The notes below the pieces were generated by a model, which saw only the letters and a program-made list of their open reading frames with translations, made no database searches and was not told the origin of the DNA. Of a stretch of DNA of 12,674 bases, positions 7,350-12,674 are shown piece after piece; position 1 is the first letter of the stretch; each line of letters begins with the position of its first letter. Position numbers and translations under genes: made by a program. Source of the DNA: an uncultured Clostridia bacterium (lineage in GTDB: Bacteria; Bacillota; Clostridia; Oscillospirales; CAG-272); contig CALYSG010000039.1 in assembly GCA_945485605.1 (NCBI GenBank), forward strand, positions 1-12,674, read 5' to 3'.

Positions 7350-7721
7350 TTAGTCCTTATAATTTTCGATCGTGTACTGCTCGACGACCTTACCGCCTTT
7401 AAGGTGCTGTTCAACGACTTCGCTGACCTTTTCGGCTGTCATTTTAACATAAGTAACTTTTTCCTTGCCGTCTTCAAAGACCTCGACAACGGGCTCAAGC
7501 TGACAATTTCCGACGCAACCGGTCTGGGTAACGGTCACCTTGTCTGAAAGGCCGGCTTCGCTGACCTTCTCAACGAAGGCGGAAAGAACCGAGCGGGCGC
7601 CTGCCGCGATCCCGCATGTTCCCATTCCGACGACTACGCGAACCTGACCCAAGCCCTTACGGATAGCTACCTTGTCCTTCATCTTTTCTCTGATTGCTGC
7701 AAGTTCCGCTAATGATTTCAT
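7350..7721 (-). CDS. hndB: HndB-like thioredoxin-fold (2Fe-2S) ferredoxin subunit
   Basis: This is a protein of 123 residues with the HndB pattern: an N-terminal helix (MKSLAELAAIREKMKDKVAI), then GMGTCGIAAGAR with Cys36 and TQTGCVGNCQLEP with Cys69 and Cys73, followed by a C-terminal helix ending in EQHLKGGKVVEQYTI. HndB is the small electron-transfer subunit of the tetrameric HndABCD hydrogenase. Only three of the four cysteines of the NuoE-type site are visible. I recall that the TCGIAAGA sequence without a second Cys is normal for HndB, so it may be the family state and not a loss. ATG at 7721 has GGAGG at 7731-7735, 9 bases upstream. It lies 20 bases after the ATPase gene and 23 before hydB. 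A tetrameric HydC-HndB-HydB-HydA complex is the natural inference. Confidence 0.9.
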   Translation of the reverse strand: MKSLAELAAIREKMKDKVAIRKGLGQVRVVVGMGTCGIAAGARSVLSAFVEKVSEAGLSDKVTVTQTGCVGNCQLEPVVEVFEDGKEKVTYVKMTAEKVSEVVEQHLKGGKVVEQYTIENYKD

Positions 7722-7741
7722 AGCTTTTATCCTCCGAAATA

Positions 7742-8296
7742 TTATTCATTATTGTATTGCTGCCTAAGGTATCCGGATATCCATTCAAGGATCTCGGGCT
7801 CTCCAAGCGAAACGCCCGAGCCGAGTACCTCACGCATTTCCGAAGTATCAAGCGACACCTCGGTCTCCGGTGTTTTATGGTGAAAAATACAGTTTATTTC
7901 AGGATGTCCCTGTATTATCGTACAAACCGTGGAAACCATATCTCCGACCGGAGTGAAGTCTATGCTGTCGGTTTTAAACGTCGCCATGACTTCCGTTCCG
8001 TGTTTTTTCGGATCGGATTCAGACGTTACGGATCTGATCGTCAGTTCCCCTTCTGCCTGCTCTGCCACGAGTTTTAAAAGCGGGATCCCCATACCAACCT
8101 TTCTCGTGGTACGGGTAGTATAAAACGGGTCTGCGACGCGCTTCAGCGTATCTTCAGACATTCCGCAGCCGTTGTCGCGAATTACGAGAGTCAGAAGGTG
8201 TGATTCGTCCTCCGTAAGCTCTATGTATATCAGATCTGCGCCTGCGCTTATCGAGTTTTGCGTTATATCAAGTACGTTAAGCGACAGCTCCTTCAT
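7742..8296 (-). CDS. Stand-alone GHKL-type ATPase within the hydrogenase operon
   Basis: This protein of 184 residues has the Bergerat ATP-binding fold of histidine kinases and anti-sigma factors. The N box is LNVLDITQNSISAGA (6-20, Asn14), the G1 box DNGCGM (41-46) and the G2 box GMGIPLL (68-74), then HGTEVMATF (99-107). There is no sensor, membrane segment, dimerisation helix or phospho-accepting His, so it is not a complete histidine kinase. The C-terminal ~70 residues (from 110) are unassigned; they include STVCTIIQGHPEINCIFHHK. Its ATG is 6 bases after the hydC stop, so it is translated from the same message. ATPases of this kind accompany hydC/hndB in other clostridial operons as I recall; their role is not established to my knowledge. 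Possibilities are a protein kinase or anti-sigma-like switch on hydrogenase genes, or a nucleotide-dependent assembly factor. The fold assignment is firm and the role unknown. Confidence 0.88.
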   Translation of the reverse strand: MKELSLNVLDITQNSISAGADLIYIELTEDESHLLTLVIRDNGCGMSEDTLKRVADPFYTTRTTRKVGMGIPLLKLVAEQAEGELTIRSVTSESDPKKHGTEVMATFKTDSIDFTPVGDMVSTVCTIIQGHPEINCIFHHKTPETEVSLDTSEMREVLGSGVSLGEPEILEWISGYLRQQYNNE

Positions 8297-8302
8297 ATAT
8301 AA

Positions 8303-8800
8303 TCAGTCCCTGTATTTTGCGAGGATAGTCTTTACATCGTCGGTCTTAAGTCTTCCGTAGACCTCACCGTTGACGGTAAGTACGGGAGCAAGTCCGCAAG
8401 CGCCGATGCATCTCGTGGCATCAAGCGAATATTTGCCGTCCTTTGTCGTACTGCCCACGGGGAGTCCGAGCTGACTTGAGATCTCATCAAGTATATCGCC
8501 CGATCCCTTGACATAGCACGCCGTACCGAGGCATACCGAAATGGCTACCTGACCTGTGGGGTTGAGTTTGAACTGTGAGTAGAAGGTGGTGATACCGTAG
8601 ATCTCCTCAATCGGGGCACCGGTTTCTCTTGCGATAATGCGCTGAACCTCGATGGGCAGATATCCGTAGATATCCTGAGCCTTCTGAAGGATCGGCATCA
8701 TCGAACCTTTGACCCCCTTGTATTCGGCGATGACGGCAAGAAGTTTTTCTTCCTGCTCTTTCGTGCCGTGAAACTCGACAGTCGTCAGATTCTTTTTCAT
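8303..8800 (-). CDS. hydC: NuoE-like (2Fe-2S) subunit HydC/HndA of the [FeFe] hydrogenase
   Basis: This thioredoxin-fold [2Fe-2S] subunit partners the NuoF-like HydB. It has 165 residues, the usual length. The helical N-terminal domain holds MMPILQKAQDIYGYLP (34-49) and the conserved IYGITTFYSQFKL (67-79). Cluster ligands are Cys90 and Cys95 (CLGTAC) plus Cys131 and Cys135 (RCIGACGLAP). ATG at 8800 has AGGAGG at 8812-8817, 11 bases upstream. It is the first gene of the hydrogenase transcript, reading from the promoter at 8910-8938. The order hydC, ATPase, hndB, hydB, hydA is compact, with gaps of 6-23 bases. Confidence 0.96.
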   Translation of the reverse strand: MKKNLTTVEFHGTKEQEEKLLAVIAEYKGVKGSMMPILQKAQDIYGYLPIEVQRIIARETGAPIEEIYGITTFYSQFKLNPTGQVAISVCLGTACYVKGSGDILDEISSQLGLPVGSTTKDGKYSLDATRCIGACGLAPVLTVNGEVYGRLKTDDVKTILAKYRD

Positions 8801-8820
8801 CTTTTCAAATTCCTCCTGAA

Positions 8821-8842
8821 TGTGATATATTTATATAACAAT
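8821..8842. promoter_or_regulatory. AT-rich near-palindrome in the hydrogenase leader, sharing a 12-bp repeat with the promoter
   Basis: Positions 8821-8840 read TGTGATATATTTATATAACA. The two nine-base arms are complementary at eight positions around a TT centre. With the next two bases the element contains TTATATAACAAT, repeated exactly at 8911-8922 within the promoter. It sits just upstream of the hydC ribosome site. The half-sites TGTGA and TAACA recall Rex or CRP/FNR-type half-sites, but their spacing (10 bases between the five-base halves) is longer than the standard for those regulators, so I do not name a factor. Confidence 0.45.
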
Positions 8843-8851
8843 GAAAATCAG

Positions 8852-8876
8852 AAAAATCGCCCTATTCGGCGGGGCG
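8852..8876 (-). promoter_or_regulatory. Short GC hairpin followed by a T-run in the hydrogenase leader; possible attenuator
   Basis: On the minus strand CGCCC (8872-8876) can pair with GGGCG (8858-8862) across a nine-base loop and is followed by ATTTTT. The alternative pairing CGCC/GGCG (8868-8871 with 8858-8861) has a six-base loop and shares one arm, so the two are mutually exclusive. The stem is short, so full termination is unlikely. It is the only GC-rich block in an AT-rich leader of about 100 bases. Confidence 0.25.
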
Positions 8877-8900
8877 GCAGCAAAATTGATATATCCGCAT

Positions 8901-8922
8901 ATAAATAACATTATATAACAAT
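8901..8922 (-). repeat. Tandem TGTTAT elements overlapping the hydrogenase -10 box
   Basis: The minus strand reads TGTTATATAA then TGTTATTTAT (8920 to 8901), two copies of TGTTAT exactly 10 bases apart, which places them on one face of the helix. The first copy with its two preceding bases (8911-8922, ATTGTTATATAA) recurs exactly at 8831-8842, 80 bases downstream. The element covers the -10 hexamer, so a bound protein would be expected to block the promoter. Confidence 0.5.
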
Positions 8923-8938
8923 TCTTGCTTTTTGTCTA
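8910..8938 (-). promoter_or_regulatory. Sigma-A-type promoter of the hydrogenase operon
   Basis: On the minus strand TAGACA (8933-8938, one mismatch to TTGACA) is followed by a 17-base spacer and a perfect TATAAT (8910-8915). Transcription should begin near 8903, giving a leader of about 100 bases before the hydC ATG at 8800. No full-size riboswitch is recognisable in this leader. Confidence 0.85.
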
Positions 8939-8946
8939 CTGGTTTT

Positions 8947-8958
8947 CGGAAATTTCCG
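8947..8958. promoter_or_regulatory. Perfect 12-bp palindrome upstream of the hydrogenase -35 box
   Basis: CGGAAATTTCCG is fully self-complementary and its near edge is 8 bases upstream of the -35 hexamer. It also lies 16 bases after the stop of the DRTGG gene. A protein-binding site is one reading. A weak terminator is another, but as a hairpin it would have only four stem pairs and it lacks a clean T-run. Confidence 0.35.
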
Positions 8959-8974
8959 TATTTTTCTTTCGGAC

Positions 8975-9313
8975 TCAACTCAATATACCGATCGCATTTC
9001 CCAATTCGATCGAGGTTTCAAAGACAGATTTCTTGCTTTTCAGTATATTAACGTTTTTTTCATCGGCAAGTTCGGCAATATCCTGCGAGACGGGTAATCC
9101 CTCTGCTATCACTATCGCGCTGACCCCCGAAAGCGATGCGACCGCGACTATGTTACTGTTAGTCATTATGGTGATCCAGATATTACCCTCCCTTGCTCTT
9201 ACCATTACCCAACTGAGAAGGTCTCCGGTATATCCCCCCGTGACCTCCTTATCGGGACACGGCATAGCAACAGCCTCATATCCGAGTTTTTCGGCAACTT
9301 CTCTTATCTTCAT
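8975..9313 (-). CDS. DRTGG-domain protein associated with the hydrogenase locus
   Basis: This is a small soluble protein. I use the ATG at 9313 (112 residues: MKIREVAEKLGYEAV...), with GAGAGG at 9321-9326 seven bases upstream. ATGs at 9349 and 9346 in the same frame have no ribosome site. The body EVTGGYTGDLLSWVMVRAREG, ITIMTNSNIVAVASLSGVSAIVIAEG and VNILKSKKSVFETS matches the DRTGG domain as I know it from proteins next to clostridial hydrogenase genes and from phosphotransacetylase- and pyrophosphatase-linked proteins. The segment GGYTGDLLS stands where the domain name motif is expected. Function is unknown; the fold is thought to be regulatory or ligand-binding. It has its own promoter and lies 174 bases before hydC, so it may be co-regulated and may also read into the operon. 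It is the whole protein here, not part of a larger enzyme. Confidence 0.82.
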   Translation of the reverse strand: MKIREVAEKLGYEAVAMPCPDKEVTGGYTGDLLSWVMVRAREGNIWITIMTNSNIVAVASLSGVSAIVIAEGLPVSQDIAELADEKNVNILKSKKSVFETSIELGNAIGILS

Positions 9314-9407
9314 GCCAATACCTCTCTTTTCTGCCGAACAAAACATCATAGCCCGTATCTCAGCCGTTAATAACAGTACAAAACAAAAATATCAAGTATT
9401 TATATTG

Positions 9408-9436
9408 ATTATAACACGTTTTCGGCAATTTGTCCA
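9408..9436 (-). promoter_or_regulatory. Sigma-A-type promoter of the DRTGG gene
   Basis: The minus strand shows TGGACA (9431-9436, one mismatch to TTGACA), a 17-base spacer and a perfect TATAAT (9408-9413). Transcription should begin near 9401, about 88 bases before the ATG at 9313. The leader is AT-rich; it contains ATCAA and TTGAT arms nine bases apart just after the -10 box, too weak to call. Confidence 0.8.
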
Positions 9437-9470
9437 GTAATTTATCGTTCAAATGAAGTGTTTTGCCATG

Positions 9471-9508
9471 CAAAAACGTTGGGCTGCGGCAGATAAATCC
9501 GACAGCCC
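9471..9508 (-). terminator. Terminator after the sulfatase gene
   Basis: On the minus strand GGGCTG-T-CGG pairs with CCG-CAGCCC as a nine-bp stem with one bulged T (9499-9508 with 9481-9489), followed by AACGTTTTTG. It lies 21 bases after the sulfatase stop and ahead of the next promoter. Confidence 0.78.
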
Positions 9509-9529
9509 GAATAAAGTTCATTATTCTTT

Positions 9530-11032
9530 TTATTTCTTATCCGTACCCCAGCTTGCGACCTGAGCACTCATAGAAGCCCCCTTTGGACCTGCCATACCGT
9601 GCAGCTCCGCGGCTTCGTACTGTCTCCACTGAGTCCAGAACTGCTGACCGAAGATTGTTCCTTCATCGTTCCACTCGTCCCGGATGGCGAGCATTCTCTC
9701 TCTGAGCTCGGAGACGATCTTTTCAGAACCTTCAAGCCCGAAAATATTGTTTTTCTCCCACGGATCATTACGAAGGTCAAAAAGCTGCGACAGCTTAAGA
9801 TCCTCCGTGCGGTACTCTATCAGCTTGTATCCGTCCCGAATGATACCGCGGATACGAGACTGGAAAGCAAGATAAAGCTCTTCCCTGCCTCCCTCGGGGA
9901 TATCGGAAAATCTGCCTGCGAATGACTTTCCCTCTACCGACTCGGGAATATCAACTCCGCACAGCTCGCAGAGAGTCGGATAAATATCAAGAAGATAAAC
10001 AAGGCTGTCGTCGATCATGTCAGCCGGGATCCCCGGTCCCGAAATAAGCAACGGGACCTTTATACTGTGCTCATAAAGGTTCTGTTTGCCCATGAGCCCG
10101 TGCTGACCTATGGCAAGACCGTTGTCACCGCACATTACTATAATTGTATTATCAAGCATACCGCGAGTCTCAAGTGCGCCTATCACCCTTCCTATGCAGT
10201 CATCTATATGGCTTATCATAGCGTAATAGTCTGCAATATGCTGTCTGATTTTTTCGGGTCTTCTGGGATAAGCCTCGGTGTTCTCGTCGCGTCCCTTAGC
10301 CGCCCAGCCGTAGTAGACTGCGGGCATTTCAGCGTAGTTCGGAGGAAGGCTTATCTTATCCGGATCATACATATTGCGGTACTTCTCCGGCATCGTACGC
10401 GGATCGTGGGGTGCGAGGAAAGAGAGATACATAAAGAAGGGCTTATCATCCGAATACCCGTTTATGTATTCAACCGCTGATTCCGTAAAGAGATCGGTCG
10501 AGTGAACCCCTGCGTGTATATGCTCGGCGCGGACCTTTATCGGTTGCTCGTTTGCCGTGAAATTGGGAGTAAAGTTTATCTCCCTTTCGTACCTGCCGTC
10601 GTCCTTATAATCGTTTACCGGGACATTCCAGTGATCCCACATCCCGCCGAAGAAGATATTCGCTCCGCCGTCAAAGGACCGTGCGTAGCTCTCGATCCCG
10701 TTGTGCCATTTTCCTATGCCGCAGGTGTGATAGCCCGCGTTTTTCAGGCACTCTCCGATCGTAGTATCACAGCTCGGGATATTCTTTCCGCATTCTTCAA
10801 GGTGAAAAAGAGTTTTTCCGGAGTTTATCATGGCGCGGCTCGGCATACAGACAGCCGATGCCGTTCCGCCGGGGATATGTGCGTTCGTAAACGACATTCC
10901 GCGGTGAACGAGCCTGTCAAGGTTCGGAGTATTTATCTCATCGTTTCCGAGTGCATGGATGGTTCCGTAGCGCTGATCGTCGGTCAGCAGAAAAAGCACA
11001 TTAGGTCGCACTTGATTTTTATCCTTACTCAT
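9530..11032 (-). CDS. Type I sulfatase (CxPSR motif), apparently cytoplasmic
   Basis: This alkaline-phosphatase-superfamily enzyme of 500 residues hydrolyses a sulfate ester. The activation site is VCMPSR, with Cys62 to be oxidised to formylglycine; in anaerobes this is done by a radical-SAM maturase (anSME), not found in this window. Other expected sites are LLTDDQ (Asp18, Asp19) and CGDNG (Asp303, Asn304) for the metal, with GKWH (Lys108, His110), APHD (His209) and Lys316 around the sulfate. The N-terminus (MSKDKNQVRPNVLFLLTDD) has no signal peptide, so the substrate is probably imported or made inside the cell. The body resembles choline-sulfatase/glycan sulfatase relatives, but the substrate cannot be assigned. 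Its ATG at 11032 is 5 bases after the stop of the LRR-metallohydrolase gene, with a modest AAGGGA ribosome site inside that gene's end. The two form one operon closed by the terminator at 9471-9508. Phosphonate monoester hydrolases share the fold and are an alternative. Confidence 0.88.
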   Translation of the reverse strand: MSKDKNQVRPNVLFLLTDDQRYGTIHALGNDEINTPNLDRLVHRGMSFTNAHIPGGTASAVCMPSRAMINSGKTLFHLEECGKNIPSCDTTIGECLKNAGYHTCGIGKWHNGIESYARSFDGGANIFFGGMWDHWNVPVNDYKDDGRYEREINFTPNFTANEQPIKVRAEHIHAGVHSTDLFTESAVEYINGYSDDKPFFMYLSFLAPHDPRTMPEKYRNMYDPDKISLPPNYAEMPAVYYGWAAKGRDENTEAYPRRPEKIRQHIADYYAMISHIDDCIGRVIGALETRGMLDNTIIVMCGDNGLAIGQHGLMGKQNLYEHSIKVPLLISGPGIPADMIDDSLVYLLDIYPTLCELCGVDIPESVEGKSFAGRFSDIPEGGREELYLAFQSRIRGIIRDGYKLIEYRTEDLKLSQLFDLRNDPWEKNNIFGLEGSEKIVSELRERMLAIRDEWNDEGTIFGQQFWTQWRQYEAAELHGMAGPKGASMSAQVASWGTDKK

Positions 11033-11037
11033 TTTAT

Positions 11038-12474
11038 TTATCCCTTATATTCGGTATCTACCGTGTAATCGGCGTTCTTACCCATAGAGATCACGGTAAG
11101 TCCGAAATCGGACACCTTGTAGATCTTTATTCCGCGGCGGGCAAAGTTTTCCTCGAGCCTTGTGCAGACAACATCGTCGCATGGTGAATACATTATTTTC
11201 GGTTGAACCGCGTTGAGCCACTCCTCGGAATTAGAAGTAAAGCAACCGTGATGATTGCATTTCGCGACATCCGATCTGAGCCTTTCGCCGTACCTCGCGG
11301 CAAGGGTCCTCTCGTGCTTTGCAAAAAGGTCTCCCGACGCAAGGAAGGTCGAATCTCCGTAAACGAAACGCATGGCGAGCGAAACATTGTTGACGTCTTT
11401 CTCCTCAATATCCATAGAATCGAAGTCGGCAACGTCCGGATTGAATACGGATATCTCAACGCCCCCGACGGTGATCCTGTCCCCGGCGTGAATATCGCGG
11501 TGTATCTCGGTTCCGTGTTCGCCGAGGTATTTTGACAGCTTTCCCTCTGCAACCTTGAAATTGAATCCCGAATAGAGATATTTCCCTATTCCGCCGCCGG
11601 TCGTCTCACAGAAGTATTCGCAAACAGCCTTCCAGCTTCCGACATGGTCCACATGAGGATGTGACAGCACGAAGTAATCGAGCTTTCGAATCCCGACAGC
11701 CTTTATGAAATCCATCATGTGAATGCCCGAAGAAGGCACGCCGCAGTCAATCAACATAGTTTCGCCGTCGGGGAAGATTATCAGCGTTGTGTCACCGGAT
11801 TTTTCCTTCACTCCCGGAACGGTAAGGTCGGGAGAAGCTATGTAAAGCCTTCCGTCGCCGCCTTCAGCTATGAGCTTTGCGAGCTTTGCCGTCATTTCAA
11901 GATACTTTTTGCTTAAGTTGTTGAACTTGATTTCGGCGTTTACTATCGGCGCATTCCCGAGAGATGACATACTGATCCTAACGTTATCCTTCCACTCTCT
12001 CGCGGTACCGTTATATCTGACGTCGGTCAGAGCGTCGCAGGTTCTGAAGGCCTTGAAGTCTATCGACCTCAGCGTCGAGGGGAATGACACACTCGAAAGT
12101 GCCGCGCACTTTTCGAAGCATTTTGGCCCTATAACTTCAGTACCTTCGTTGACGGTCAGCGAAGTGAGCTTCTGGCACATATCGAAGTCGCAACCTCCGT
12201 AATATACGACCGATCCGGCGATATCAATTCTTTCAAGTGCGGGGAATCCGCGGAATGCGTAATTTCCTATCGACGTAACGCCTTCGCAAATAACGATATC
12301 GGTAACGGCATCGCGGTAGGGATAAAACGGCGACGCGGTATTATCTATCCAATCGGTCATATCACCCTTACCCGAAACGGTAAGTATCACCCTTTCCCCC
12401 TCTTCTTCAACAGTGAAGCCGACCTCGGCACCGCATTTGCCCTCACCGAGCAGTTTTCTCTTTTGTTCTTCCAT
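11038..12474 (-). CDS. BspA-type leucine-rich repeat / ComEC-like metallo-beta-lactamase fusion protein
   Basis: This is a two-domain protein of 478 residues. Residues ~10-155 have the pattern of BspA/LRR_5 proteins: a lead-in (GKCGAEVGFTVEEEGERVIL...VSGKGDMTDW), then repeats such as VTSIGNYAFRGFPALERIDI, GPKCFEKCAALSSVSFPSTL and IDFKAFRTCDALTDVRYNGT. Residues ~207-470 form a metallo-beta-lactamase fold domain with SHPHVDHVGSW (His272, His274, Asp276, His277), LASGD (Asp382) and KCNHHG (His408, His409). That order and the NNVSLAMRF-x-SGD segment resemble the hydrolase domain of ComEC. BspA repeats are usually on secreted proteins, yet there is no signal peptide or membrane segment. Start ATG at 12474 has AAGGCGGTG upstream, and the promoter is at 12507-12535. 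It is translationally close to the sulfatase (5-base gap). The enzymatic role is unknown; a phosphodiester or lactone/ester substrate is possible from the fold. Confidence 0.85.
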   Translation of the reverse strand: MEEQKRKLLGEGKCGAEVGFTVEEEGERVILTVSGKGDMTDWIDNTASPFYPYRDAVTDIVICEGVTSIGNYAFRGFPALERIDIAGSVVYYGGCDFDMCQKLTSLTVNEGTEVIGPKCFEKCAALSSVSFPSTLRSIDFKAFRTCDALTDVRYNGTAREWKDNVRISMSSLGNAPIVNAEIKFNNLSKKYLEMTAKLAKLIAEGGDGRLYIASPDLTVPGVKEKSGDTTLIIFPDGETMLIDCGVPSSGIHMMDFIKAVGIRKLDYFVLSHPHVDHVGSWKAVCEYFCETTGGGIGKYLYSGFNFKVAEGKLSKYLGEHGTEIHRDIHAGDRITVGGVEISVFNPDVADFDSMDIEEKDVNNVSLAMRFVYGDSTFLASGDLFAKHERTLAARYGERLRSDVAKCNHHGCFTSNSEEWLNAVQPKIMYSPCDDVVCTRLEENFARRGIKIYKVSDFGLTVISMGKNADYTVDTEYKG

Positions 12475-12506
12475 AAAGACACCGCCTTAAAATAATTTAT
12501 GTAAAT

Positions 12507-12535
12507 ATTATACTATACTTTTCTCCGGATTTCAA
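12507..12535 (-). promoter_or_regulatory. Sigma-A-type promoter of the LRR-metallohydrolase/sulfatase operon
   Basis: The minus strand shows TTGAAA (12530-12535, one mismatch to TTGACA), a 17-base spacer and a perfect TATAAT (12507-12512). It lies between the rpsI terminator and the ATG at 12474, giving a leader of about 25-30 bases. Confidence 0.85.
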
Positions 12536-12545
12536 TATCAAGGCG

Positions 12546-12576
12546 CAAAAAAGGATGCGGAGAATCCGCATCCTTT
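12546..12576 (-). terminator. Terminator after rpsI
   Basis: There is a perfect 11-bp stem (AAAGGATGCGG with CCGCATCCTTT, 12550-12560 and 12566-12576) around a five-base loop, followed on the minus strand by six T. It starts 14 bases after the rpsI stop. Confidence 0.92.
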
Positions 12577-12590
12577 CGAAAATATGCAAA

Positions 12591-12674
12591 TTATCTCTTC
12601 GAGAACTGGCTTGCACGACGTGCGGCTTTGAGACCGTACTTCTTTCTTTCCTTCATTCTCGGGTCACGGGTCAG
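12591..12674 (-). CDS. rpsI: 30S ribosomal protein S9, C-terminal end (partial)
   Basis: The minus strand from the right edge encodes 27 residues, LTRDPRMKERKKYGLKAARR followed by ASQFSKR, then TAA. This is the highly conserved basic tail of ribosomal protein S9 (consensus ...RxxERKKxGLxKARKxxQFSKR), which reaches the P-site tRNA in the 30S subunit. The start lies outside the window. The usual partner rplM would be expected further to the right, beyond the edge. Confidence 0.95.
   Translation of the reverse strand: MTRDPRMKERKKYGLKAARRASQFSKR

Noticed and set aside
8821..8840. Rex or CRP/FNR operator in the hydrogenase leader
   Set aside because: The half-sites are similar, but the distance between them is longer than in the standard sites, so I list it as an unnamed near-palindrome only.
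9340..9380. CTGAGATACGGGC upstream of the DRTGG gene, resembling part of a TPP riboswitch
   Set aside because: Only one short core piece matches. The other conserved arms and the paired GGGG...ACCC ends are absent, and the gene is not a thiamine gene.

Overview
The window looks like chromosome from a strictly anaerobic, fermentative Gram-positive bacterium (Bacillota, most likely class Clostridia). The signs are strong GGAGG-type ribosome sites, sigma-A-like promoters with 17-nt spacers, rho-independent terminators, a multi-subunit [FeFe] hydrogenase and a sulfatase of the CxPSR type. All supported genes lie on the minus strand, so transcription runs from right to left. The first ~1 kb is different: it is visibly AT-richer and carries phage tail genes.

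From right to left, the layout is as follows. The 3' end of rpsI (ribosomal protein S9) runs in from the right edge and ends at a perfect hairpin terminator. A separate promoter then drives a two-gene operon: an unusual protein joining BspA-type leucine-rich repeats to a ComEC-like metallo-beta-lactamase domain, and a type I sulfatase with no signal peptide. After a terminator comes a DRTGG-domain gene with its own promoter. Next is the hydrogenase operon: hydC (NuoE-like), a stand-alone GHKL ATPase, an HndB-like thioredoxin-fold ferredoxin, hydB (NuoF-like) and hydA (H-cluster subunit). Its promoter region contains repeated and palindromic elements, and it ends at a 16-bp perfect terminator hairpin. 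A family 4-type glycosyltransferase follows with its own terminator. Last come a promoter, an amino-acid ABC transporter lipoprotein and the start of its permease.

The hydrogenase subunits fit the HndABCD/HydABC architecture. HydB carries the NAD(H) and FMN sites. HydC and HndB carry thioredoxin-fold [2Fe-2S] sites. HydA carries a relay of Fe-S clusters leading to the H-cluster. Relatives of this set couple H2 turnover to NAD(H) and ferredoxin, some by electron bifurcation. The GHKL ATPase and the DRTGG protein look like regulatory companions.

At about 975-1005 the permease gene loses its C-terminal part and joins, in opposite reading context, a phage baseplate-hub fragment that has lost its N-terminal part. 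A Gp138-like baseplate spike gene follows and runs off the left edge. Both genes are broken at the same point, so this is either a prophage remnant joined by deletion or an assembly chimera. The points most worth a second look are this junction, the repeated operator-like elements in front of hydC, the paired cysteine changes in the HydA H-cluster motifs, the uncharacterised ATPase/DRTGG companions, and the LRR-metallohydrolase/sulfatase pair.
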